NCBI GenBank assembly: GCA_013396655.1 | Contig: WBMV01003156.1 | Span: 2,251,361-2,315,360, forward strand | Direction: 5' to 3' | Source of the DNA: Campylorhamphus procurvoides | Lineage: Eukaryota; Chordata; Aves; Passeriformes; Dendrocolaptidae | Length of the DNA: 64,000 nt | Translations under genes and position numbers: made by a program | In this document: positions 1-11,675 of the stretch, in pieces | Position numbering within the stretch: position 1 is the first letter of the stretch | Layout of the letters: each line of letters opens with the position of its first letter | The notes under the pieces: model-generated | Database searches by the model: none | The model's input: only the letters and a program-made list of their open reading frames with translations | What the model was told of the DNA's origin: nothing

Positions 1-2847
1 AACAAAAGATTCAAAAGAAAAGATGTTGTCAGTCATCAAAAATTATATTGGTGTGTCTTCCAAAAATTGTAAGAGTATATAAATAACACATCCTGTGGGT
101 TCAAATATGCTAGACTACCCACTTGAACTGAGGTATGTACTTTGGACAACATCCTAAATTCATCAAGCTAAATTGCAAAATCATTTAAGATAATCACAAT
201 AAGTATTTTCAGTCTTCTCCTAAACTCTGTTTTGTATTGATCACAAATCTGATGTTTCCAAACACTATGATTCAAACTGTGAGCTCTTGAGAGAAAGCCC
301 AACTAAAACTAAGGTCCCACTGCACCAGGCCATGTGCAATTACACACAGTCCTGTCCTGAAGCCTTTATAATCTAACAGAAGACACTACACTACCTTTTG
401 CCATTGGAGCAGTTCCTGAGATCTACTCTACTCTTAAACAGCAATGCTTGCTCATTCAGACCAGATGTTAATGTGCACTAAGAAGTCTGTTACTCCTTGA
501 CAAAAAGCTTTCAAATGGTTTAGCTGAATTTAGAAAGAACAGTGCTCTCTGGAAAGTCAAATTGACTAAATCAGATTGCTCATGGTTTGTTTGTTTTTTA
601 ATTTTACACCAGAAAGGATTTTGCCTTTGAAGGCACCAGCAAAAGTCTTGAATGCATTCATAACAAAATACCTGTAGTTGTGTTTTTTCTTAAAGGAGCC
701 AATTTACTAAAATACTGGTATGAAAACCATCACATAAACACCTATTAGTGAACCATCCCATTAAACTGAATGATTTACACACAATGTACAAAATTCTCCA
801 ATTCAGTTATTAAAGGAAAAATGTCTTGTATGAATTACTTCAGAAAGGTGGAGTGCTTCTTGCAAAAGCACAGAAGGAAAATTTTAATGATCAGAAATTT
901 TAGTTTAGCTTAGAGACTCCAGAAACAAACTGTGATATAATGCCTCCACAAAGACAGGAGACATGGAACAATATATAGTTTTAATTTAAGACAACTGTAG
1001 TGACTGAACCGTGAGACACAGGATGACTTTCATAATGCAAGACAAATAGTGAGATATTATAGAAAAAAAAGAGAAAGAACAACAAAAAACCTCAGTAGTT
1101 GTCATTAATATGTTCTTGCCACTAAGAGGGAACAGAGAACCACCGTGTCTTGCTATGGAAGGCAATAGAACACAGTTATCAAATAACGGAAAATGAATAT
1201 ACTGCTCACCTAACTTCCATAAAAGAATCAGCATCTATTTCTAGCTTTCAGTATAATAAAACTTGTATGAACTGTCTTACATAACACAGGTGAAAAATAG
1301 TTCCCATTTCCACCACACTAATGGAAAATTAACATTCATAGAGCCCTCATCTTCGGACCCTGAAATTCAGAAACATTCTTTTTGCATAATCAAATTGTTT
1401 TCTGACACCCCGGTAGCAGGACCTTACCCAGTTTCAGTACATCTCCCTTATTAATGTTCTCTTAAGCCACATTTCCATTTAAACAAAAAATAATAATTGG
1501 TTTTGACTGTCATTTTGTGAGCAGATTTGGTGAGACACTTCATGATACTGTGAAACTGGCTGATATTTACCACCCTGATCTAGCCATTGCATATTGGAAA
1601 AGCCGTTCATAATATGCTCTCTTTCATTTCTTCTTTCCCTTCTCCTGGCATTTTTGACACTAGTCCCTTATGTACTCCAAGGGTTTTATGCCTTCATTAA
1701 AACACAAACCAAAACTCAAGAAAACCTTCTGAAATCATCAAAATTCTGAGATATGTGCACCTCGAATTTAATAGAGTCACATGAGGAATACAACACTCTA
1801 TTATATCCATGTTCCAATGAATGCATAAACCAGAATTTGCCACACTCCAAAAGACATTACGTATCCTTAAATCATTCAATGACAATTGAAGCTTGTAAAC
1901 TGTCTGAGTATGTGTGACAAAAGAACATATTTATTTCTCCTTTTAATCAGGATAAAGGCAGAATTATTGTCTGAATATAGAAGATATTCAGCAAATGCAA
2001 AACACTTAGACCTTTAAAATTAAAGTTGTTTTTTTTTTTTCAATAATGGTCTTATGTCCATTGTGAAAATCAACAGATGTAAAAAATTGAGTAATTTTAT
2101 AGGTTTTTTTTTTATCCATTGCAAGCCTAGATTTTGAATGAGAAGCTACAGCATATCTCTATTTTGTTTATTTTTAGAAGATTAAGTAATATATTTGCTG
2201 CCTGTTGAGGCATAATAGAAAAAAAGATTGAGATCAGTGTCTACCTTAAATAGCTGATGTTGTTCTGAAATTCTGCTATAAGATTTACTAAACTAATATC
2301 ACCTTTTTTTTCTTAGTTTTTAATTTTAGAAAGAAAATTAATTGTATACACCACTGCAAGCCAGCATGTTGTGAGCAACAATGTGAGAACGAATTCCTCC
2401 AGGGAGCTCCAAACAGCACAAAAGAAATAGCCTTGATCTAAAATGTTTTCTGACAAGCAAGTGTTGGTAATGAAGTATTTGATAACTCTTTAACAAAACA
2501 GGTCAAATAGTTTTAAAGAAAATACTTTGTGGAAAGCCATTACTCCAGCTTTTTGGGTATTTTTGTTAAGTTTATATGATTGAGCTCTCTGATATTTTGT
2601 TAGTCTGTCTTCCACTCAAACCTTCCCCCCCTCCCCCATATTCTGACTACCTTTAAATGAAGAAGATTGGAATTATAAAAAATAATGAAATTTAACATTT
2701 TTTTTAAAAACATGCAACCAGGTAAAGAAAATCAGAAAGCACTGGTGACTAATGAGGGAGCAGGTGTAGTGTAGACCACTGCGAAACTCAAGCTCTAGGA
2801 ATTCCAGTTTCAGTACCTCTGGTGTTCATAGAACTTACTGGAAATGC

Positions 2848-2879
<32 letters not shown>
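2848..2879 (+). repeat. (TAT)n trinucleotide microsatellite
   Basis: There are about 10.7 perfect copies of a TAT/TTA unit in intron 44. Confidence 0.95.
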
Positions 2880-5867
2880 CTCTTCTATTACATGCATTGA
2901 AACATTCAGTACTGTGGCCAAATGTCTTGTCCAATGAAGAAAACAAGTTTATTTCAGTATGAATACATTACTTTGTAACATGTTCTGGCTAGCACCGGTG
3001 CTGGTTCATTGGTACTAGCAATCCCTGAATTTTCAAAACCTGATGAAACAGGCATTCAAGGCAGGAAGTAGCTCACCTGAAATAAAGTAATTCTTAAATA
3101 CTTTTAGGTTTTTATGTTTTCACAACAGTTTATCTTTGCACCTTAAAAAAAAAAAAGCCAAGCAACTAAATAAAATTATTAATCTATTTTTGTCTGGAGA
3201 AGGTAACGCATCCAATGCTGTGATAGTTCACTTTAAAATATTTTGGGTGTCTCAAAAAGGCCAGGTGGCATTCACCACAGAAGTTTTTATTTTTCTTCTT
3301 TATCTACAAAAGAAGATCAGGATTATCAGCTCAAATACTGATGCTTACTCTGGACCTGTTTTGGTGAGACAAATCTCACATCCAAATATTAAGTAGGAAA
3401 GAAGTATGTTGAAAGTTTTCTGTGGGATAGAAATAAATATTTTATTTAAACAGCTAAATCATGTTACCACTATTTTCATGCCTGCTACTTTCTGTCTATC
3501 TCTACAACATAACACCAAAGAAACAAATGAACTGACAAGTTCATACAAAAGGAACAATAAATATTACAATAGTGTAGCCCAAATCCTCATTCTTCAATAT
3601 CTACCCAGCAGTGGACAAGCCCATGCCATATTCCCTGGCCACCTCTTTTTTATTAAGAAACAAACGAACAAACACCTGTGCAAAGGTGCCTATAAGGTTG
3701 TCAGTAAAGAGGAACCCACTGTAAAACACCTAAGCACAAAGGACAACAAGCTGACGAAAACTGACATCCAAAATTAGGATATGTAAATTTAGCTAAAGTA
3801 TTACTTGGACAGTTTAGAGGCAGATGCTCTTCCTTCGCTGTCTGCTCTGCATAACCATTCATGTTTACATAATGCAGGTTTTAATAATACAGAGGTTTTT
3901 GTGGGGTTTGTTTGTTGGGTTTTATTAAACAGTACACTTTTTGAAACTAGATACCTTTAACCTGCTGACTCGTCCAGCATGCTTACTATATGGCTTTAGT
4001 CTCAAATAAGATGACAATGAAAAACTCTACAGAGTTGGTGAAATTGTTGGGATAAAAGGTTCTAAGATTAATAACGCTATACAAGAAAAACACCCCAGCA
4101 AGACCTACTTGTACTAATTTATATAACTAATATGTATAGAAAGTTATTCCCCAAGAGTGTTAAATTTCCATGATTGTTTTCTGTAAGCACAGAACATCTA
4201 CTTTTAATGGCTAGATGTAGAAAGACTCCCAGGCTGACCAGTCATGAAATGGCACAGTTTAAACCTCATAAGTTATCTTATCTTCACATCTATGCATCAA
4301 CACCCACAGATTTAATTATATGCCATAGTGATCTCTGATGCAACATGAGATGTACTTTTTAAAGACTCACGGAAGCAAATCAGATAAATGTTTTGTTAGG
4401 CAAAAGAACATCCTCCTCCAAAGCAGTCATTCATTTATCCACTCATTTCTAAGACATAGTTGGGTTAACTACTCTATTTATACCATGACAAAAGCATTAA
4501 TAAATTTGTTGAATCTGAAGTGTATTGTCTGTACTTGTCACTGATTATAAATGTCCAGATTAGCCCTGACACTAAGACAAATTTATTACTATGAAAAATT
4601 GCATCCTCCATTTCCTTTATTTTTTACACACAGACAAAAAAATACTTGCAAAATGGGTATAAGCCTCAATCTCTTTCCCAGATCCCCATGTCCTAATACT
4701 CTATAACCACTGGAACAGGGGAGGATAAACTGCCCCCAGCAGTGAGGCAGTTACAGTCAGCTACCAGGACATTGGACTGATCCCGACCAAGAACATTGTT
4801 TTCTCCAACACAACCCCTCCTCCCCCATTTATTCATTCTGCTCACACAAGAAAATTATGTCATTCTGCATTTATATGTGCTAATAGCTATTTCAAAAATT
4901 TTCATAATGAAATGTTCAGAAAATGCACCCTAATTATTACTTACAAGATTTAATTCAATTTTCAGAATAAACAATGCCAGGATTTACAATAAAACCTAAA
5001 TATAAGCAACAAATTTTCATCTAATGGTGCAAGAGTAGGCAGAACCACATAAGCAACATTAAATTTATTATTTCCCATAGCCCTCAGACATTTTAATGTT
5101 CCACTACCAGCAGGAAAAAATTAATTAGAAACTTTTAATAGGATATAGTAAATTAGAAATTAATTGTGTGCAGTAAAAAAGAATTAAATAACTGATATAT
5201 TTGTGAAGTAATACTTTTTATAGCTTGAAATAATAAGAAAATATTTTTACTACAAATTTGGGATAAACTATTTTGGTATTTCATCACTTCCATTAGTAGT
5301 AGTAAAAGAAGTGAGGACCCTTTCAACAGTAAATGAAAACTTTAGTGCTTATATATATACAAAAATGTAAAACTTATGAAGGTTACAGTATTATTTTCCT
5401 TAGCATAAGAAAGAAGCAATAACTATTTTACTAAGAATTGTAATGTCCTCCCCTTATCAGCTTGAAGTCTTTCCATTGCTGGTAGCACTTGAGTCAAGAA
5501 AGGCCCAGGAATTTGTTTCTAAGATGAGCTTGAACTAGAAGGGTCCAGGCGTCTGATGCAGAGCTCATGTATATTATTTGAATAATTTCTACTAAAACCT
5601 CAGAAACTGGACAAAGGACTGAAATCCATGGGATATCTCAGCCTAGGTGTTCTCTCTTAGGGGCAGAGTGCTGCACTCAGGGGTGTTGAAGAGGGCCATG
5701 CTCAGGAAAAAGAGGCCCAGTAATCTCTGAATAAATGATCCAGTCAATATGTAGGTCAGAACTGATGGCATTCATGTAGGCTGGTAATCATGTTTGTGAC
5801 ATTTCAGTGCCTACTTCAGAACATTTAGTCAAAGTACTAAGGATGTGTAAAATTGCAAGGTGAACAT

Positions 5868-5912
5868 TAATAAATAAATAAAAATTAAAAATTAAATAAA
5901 ATAGTAAAATAA
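5868..5912 (+). repeat. TAAA-rich low-complexity
   Basis: An imperfect run of AATAAATA and AAATTAAA units lies in intron 44. Confidence 0.8.
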
Positions 5913-8900
5913 TGTCTGTAGAATCTGTTTTCAATTTAACAGTAAGGAATAGTGTGCTTTCCGTATTTATAAAATATTAGTCAATAATACATTCCTGCCA
6001 GATATATACCCTTCCAGACATGCCCTTGCAAGATGAAGATCATTGTAGAATGTACTTTGATTATTCTAATTAAATATTCTTCTAAAATAATGCTAAATTG
6101 CTTTCTCATTAATACCAAATACCCTATTTTTTCCAACTTGTAGAATCACTATGTAATCATAGAAATTTCTTTGACTAGACAGTGTATTTTGCTACATTTC
6201 TACAATTTATCTGAGAATATTTTATATCACCAAGAAAAACGAGTCAAAATTGAAGCAGGCAGGACAAAACTGAACTGTTTGAATCCAAACTGGAACAAGA
6301 AGAAACAGAAATTTTAGGCATAACCTTTATCAATCAGTAAAACAGGAAATAAAACTAAAAATACAAAATCTAAATTGTAAAAGCCAAAATCTTTCTATAT
6401 AAAAAAACCCTACTTTTACAAGCTTTATATTTGGGGGAAAAAAGAGTAAACTATCCATCCACTTACCACTTTGCTTTCACTGTATAAGAATATGTGGCCT
6501 TGAGCACTGAAACACTTTTTTTTCCTCCCCTATACTCTGATTGCATGTGCTCTATTCCAGAAAAAAAAAATTGTTTAAATTCAGTGGTTATTAAACCATC
6601 AGTATCCATATAATCAAATTTAGCTATAAAATAGAGAAATTATTAGCATGACCATGACTTTCAGCACTGAAGTCTGGATTCTTGAGATCTTCTTACTTTA
6701 AACATCTACAGAACAAAAATATGATGTTCCTGACATTGTACAGCAGAAAGAAGGTCTAGAGAAAGAAGGCATGAGTCATTTCCAAGCTTTTTCCAGGCTT
6801 GGATGAGTACTCTAAAATGTAAATGCTGCACAATTCAATGTATGAACAATTTAAGATCTGTAGTTTCTATATCTACAGTATTCTCGGAAGGCTGAGTATA
6901 ATTAATAAGTTCATCATCCAGTATTTAAGGTCCTCCAAGACCTTAAAAAGTAAACATAATATCATTGATATTTATGCCTGTAAAACAAAGTAAATACTTT
7001 AAAAAATAATAATTATATAATAGGAATATTTTTTTAAGCAATGAAGATACGAAAAATAAAGTCCAGATCTTGCCTGTTTGGTGGGAACAATTCACCAGTG
7101 ACCCATCAGAATAGATGAATATCATTAACACAAAGAAATGTCTTCAAAATTCAGACACACAACTTCATTATTTTGCTATTGTAACTGCACCACCTAAAGT
7201 AACAAAATAAACTTGCAACCCACAAGCAGATACTAAATCTAAACAGTTAAGTAATTTCTGTAATTACCAGCGTAAAGAGCAAATATTCTGAATGTACTGT
7301 GTTTTTAAAATACCAGTGCTACTTTTAAGTTCTCAGGTAATGATTCAGGACTGTAATGTCACAGTCTAGTTCAGAAACTGTTATAGAATTCCTCTTTTTG
7401 CAGCTGTTTTTTTAACATTTACCTAAACACATGAGCAACATCCCCCAGCCACCCAGTACTAATCCATGTTTGCTTCTTTGCTGCATATTAACATGGAATT
7501 ATTATCCAGTATAACATATTTTGGGGGGCTTTTTTGATTGGTTTTGTTTGTTTGCTTTCTCATATGAAATGGAACAAAGATTGGGGCTGCAAGGCAGGCC
7601 ACAGGAAAAAGAAATAAATGAAATTACAAAGTTTAGATAGATGATTGAAAATTCTATTCCAATATTCAGCCATGGTAAGACCCAACCATAAAATGAGCTA
7701 CCTTGTTGATGATACAGATGGCATTTCAGTTTGGATAATAGTGTGCTATTTTGAGAACTCATGTTCCAGAAAGAGGAATAGGGACAGGAAATAAGAGTCA
7801 AGTTGTCTAGCTACCATATGAAAGCAGATTAGAAAAGTGTGGCTTTAGTGTACCGAATGAGATCCGATAGGGGAAATGAGTGCAGCCTGTAAGAACAGAA
7901 GGAGATAAACATCAGGGAGTAGATAGAACTGAACTACAACTCAGTCCTGGCACAAAAATAAATAAGCTAAGTGCAAGTGCAGGAAGCTGAAGAAGTTACA
8001 GTCACCAAACACTAAGGAGTAAAGAGACAGAAGAACCTTTCTATCACAATAATGAGAGGAAAAAAAAAAATCTTCAAGTACTTTCAAGACATACATCAGT
8101 ATGTTTGAAAGGGACTATATGATGTTCTATCTGTAAAACATATTTTTAAATCCTATGTCTCCTAATTCTTCCTAAAGAAGCCAATTACAATTTCTTAAAA
8201 ACTGAAATGTGATATTTCTTCTCAACACCACAGATTTTGCTCTCAGAAAGTCTTAGTGAAAAATTCACAATGAGTATTAAAGTATTCATGACCTGAAATG
8301 AAACAATTCTATTATTATTCACATTATATATAATGCATAAATGTTGTTTAATATCATGCCATTGTGCAGAAAAAAGAACATACCTTCCCCCCAACTATCT
8401 AAAAGAATGTAATTACCTTTTAACCTATATTAACATAATCACCTAATCATACTGTTGACTGTTTCATTTTATATTAACATTTGACGCTATGTATTTAACG
8501 AAAGTTAATGAACACATTAATCTTTACTTCTCCGAAGTAATCCTACTTACAAACGGTATTACACATCTGAATGTTCTGTATATTTTTTCTCCTAAAACAG
8601 TTCCTTGTTGAATACCAGCCTATTCACTTGCTTGTAAAAGCATTTTCAAACAAATCTTGTTAATTCTGAATATGGTTTACTAAGCAGCATGATCTCATTA
8701 ATAAAACAAGTTGCTACTCTAGTAAATCAAAATGCTCAGCTGTTTTAACTCTTTACCTAATGGAAATTCTAATTATGTCTTCACTCAGCCTCACAGAAGC
8801 CTAATACTTTTGAAACAAGACCCAGCAAAATAAAGAGCCAGTGAAGAGAATGGGAACAAGTGCAACTTCAGACTAAGCATTCTGTCACAAATAAATGTTA

Positions 8901-9108
8901 ACTAACATTGGGTCTGCATAATTGAGGTTAATTGGAATATTTTCACACCATGTGAATTTTCATTAGAAAGGTACTTCTGTGAGTCATACTGAATTAAAAG
9001 AAATGTTTGAGTGACTAATTCATGAGTTCACGGGATTGCTAATAAAGGTAAAAAAATAATAAAGAGAAAGCTTGAGGGACTGAAAAAAGAAACATCCGTT
9101 CCGCAAAC

Positions 9109-9133
9109 ATGTGAACATTCAAAATGTTCACAT
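9109..9133. repeat. Perfect inverted repeat (11-bp arms)
   Basis: ATGTGAACATT and its exact reverse complement are separated by CAA. It is in intron 44. No larger precursor-like stem is evident. Confidence 0.85.
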
Positions 9134-10875
9134 ATATATCATAAGAAAATAATAAACAGATTAGAGGTGAGAAGGAGGCTAGGTCAAAGGGAAATGTAAA
9201 ACAGAAGCAGTCTTGTTCTACTCTGAATTATAAGTTTCTGCATGACAAGACTCTCTCAGGGTCTTTCAGTGTGATGTTCAGTTCCGTATGAACTTCTTTC
9301 TTAATGAAGGCAAGAAAACAATGCTTCTAATCTGCTGAGAATGTGAATTTGTAACATCAGTGATACACCTCACCTTGGTCTGGGCACTTCTCACAGAGAA
9401 AATATTGTTTTAGGAAAAAAGGGAGGCAAACACTTTCTTTCATGGAGCCATCTTTTCCCTAAGTGCCTCTTTGAAGCTGCTCAAGGATACAAGCACAGTG
9501 CCATGAAGGTGATAGAGCAGAGGCAAAGCACAGAAGAAAGGGTAAGGTTTTACGACACAGTATTACTATTTGCCACATAGATATGCATGTCTAACTTTAC
9601 TAATATATAAGTTTTTCCAAGAAACGCTCAAAACTGTTGGTCAGAGAAAGGGAGTAGAAATTTTACCTACATGTGAATTTTTATACCTTTTACGTACACA
9701 CTGATAAGCAACTTTAATACCTTGATGACATTCTATTTGCTCAGCCATATCTCAGACACCTTTTTCCAGTGTCCAGTTCAAAGCATTGATAGAGCAGAAA
9801 AATATTTACCTGCTCTTTTAACTACTTCAGCTTAGTGTGTTACTTTCTTTTTGGTACTTGCACCATAGGATTTTGTTTCCTTTCCAGTGCAGTGGTTTTA
9901 CGGTCAAGAAAGAGCAGCCTAATTCTTAAAAAAGGTTTTCTTTAAATATTAAAGTTCAGAAGACATGATTTATTTTTTTAACTGTAAGCCAAAAAGTAGG
10001 TTAGTGTTGCATTTGAAACAAAACTCCACCTTTAATATTAGACAGACCTAACCTTTTTCAATCTGAAATCCAGTAATTCAATCCAGCAAGTCAAACATAC
10101 AAATGCCAATTAGTTTAACAGATTTTGTTTCTTACACACAAGTAGTAACTCATAACATGAATCCAGAGTTTAGCCAAGTCATGTTATTCAGCTGAAACTA
10201 TCTACTTCCAAAACATCACTTTAGAATTAATTTTTCATACCCATTGCCATTTCCATCATGTAAGAGAGAAATGAAAAAACTACCAAGAAACTAGAATTAT
10301 TTTCATTATGATGCTCAAAGAGCTTGCAAGATGAAAAGTATACAAATTAGAACTGGACAGGTAGGAACTAAGTATCTATTCTGTCACACTAAATTTCACA
10401 AAAGAAAGAAAAAGAAAACATCTTCAAGGTTCTTTGATTAACACAATAAACAGGCAAAATAAGCAATACTTGCAGGACACAGTTCATGGAATATCTTTTG
10501 CACAGCTCAAAGGTTGATCACATTTCTTCCATAGGATTTTAAAATTAATTCTGATACTTCTGCTGATCATAAACATCAAATGGAAATTAATGACCATTTT
10601 AATTAAAGACCAAAAAATTATATAACTATGGAAGTACCACAATATACCCATACCATGATCATTCCATATCTTATTTCTTTTAAAAATGTGTCTTACAACA
10701 AATTAGTGAAAATCCTTATTCAACTAGAGAAACAGAAACACCTGACCAAAATTGTCACTGGCCACTCAACACTAGAAATTGTCCTTAAATGAATAGCAAA
10801 ACTATACAGATTACCCAGAGCTGCAAGTTTCTTGAACACTGCAGAAAAACAGGAAATGGGTTAATCAAATCCTAC

Positions 10876-11026
10876 CTGGATAAATTGCTTGGTTTTCATA
10901 TGCCCCACATCTCCAGCCTCTATCTGTGCTCTCGACAGCTTCTCTTCAGTTTCACTCAGCCAGTGATTAAAGCTCTTCATGTCACTATGAAAAAGCTGCC
11001 ACTTTTCCAAAGCTTTGTCAAACCAT
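10876..11026 (-). CDS. DMD: Dystrophin exon 44 (spectrin repeat 17, helix A)
   Basis: This exon is 151 bp. The acceptor is TACTTGCAG above 11026 and the donor GTAGGA at 10875-10870. The first base completes an alanine codon from exon 43, then 50 codons follow: WFDKALEKWQLFHSDMKSFN and on to KTKQFIQ. Helix A of repeat 17 is clear from EKW, LFH, FNHWL and the heptad pattern. The first 35 residues match human at about half the positions; the last 15 are poorly conserved. Human exon 44 is 148 bp, so there is one extra codon, between helices A and B after RAQI. Phase is kept. The exon is too short and contains no in-frame start, so it is easily missed by ORF scanning. Human residues are about 2098-2146. 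Confidence 0.95.
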
Positions 11027-11627
11027 CTGCAAGTATAAAAGGAGATGAAATCACAATCTATTGATACTTTATTTATTGAATAGAAAAAAAACCCAAAACA
11101 AACTAAACCACCAGAAAAATGCTGGATGTCTCAAATTAAAATTGGTGTGATATCGATGGCATCATGTATTAGCATTTGTAACAGTTATATCAAATAGAAA
11201 AATGAAATTATCATGAAGAAAATGCATCACAAATCAATGTTTTATCAAATTTTAAATCCAAATTTCTATTTGTGTGTAAAGGGAGCCTTTATGAAGCTCT
11301 TTGTTCTATGTATGTTTCACTTCAAATATTTGATATAGTTATGAAAAAAAACCCCAAAAGTCCTGAAATACAAGCATGATTGAAACAAAATTAAAATGTT
11401 AAAACCCCAGGAGTTTGTACAATTAAAAATAGAAAAATACTACTATCATGTTTGCAAGTCTACAGTTCACTACATAAGAGACCAGGTAAGTACATCTGGC
11501 ACTTTGGGAAAATCTGACCTGTTTTTGTCTAGACGACTCACGGATCTTCTTCTTCAAGATCTGTTTGCCTTGGCCACTGCCAAGTACTTAAGAAACAAAA
11601 TGAAGACATTTTGGTGTTTTTTTGCTT

Positions 11628-11629
<2 letters not shown>

Positions 11630-11674
<45 letters not shown>
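11630..11674 (+). repeat. T45 homopolymer
   Basis: An uninterrupted run of about 45 thymines lies 0.6 kb above the acceptor side of exon 44. On the DMD sense strand it is poly-A. It could be the tail of a retroinsertion in the minus orientation, but the sequence next to it shows no AATAAA signal or recognisable gene copy. Its length may be inaccurate, as homopolymers are error-prone in assemblies. Confidence 0.9.

Positions 11675-11675
<1 letters not shown>

Larger units (their letters stand above)
1..10875 (-). other. DMD: Intron 44 of DMD, 5-prime part
   Basis: No exon was recognised here. The sequence is AT-rich and mostly unique. It holds a TAT triplet microsatellite at 2848-2879, an A/T-rich TAAA-like stretch at 5868-5912 and a perfect hairpin at 9109-9133. 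Short ORFs on both strands are isolated, lack splice context or homology, and look like chance. In mammals intron 44 is very large (about 248 kb in human) and contains the Dp140 promoter near its distal end; nothing like that promoter can be identified in this first 10.9 kb. The block 5450-5740 is slightly richer in G and C but unassigned. Confidence 0.85.

Noticed and set aside
1..10875. Dp140 promoter and first exon in intron 44
   Set aside because: In mammals this lies in intron 44, but the window covers only its first 10.9 kb and no CpG-rich or first-exon-like sequence is seen there.
10789..11064. 91-codon plus-strand open frame
   Set aside because: It is the antisense shadow of dystrophin exon 44.
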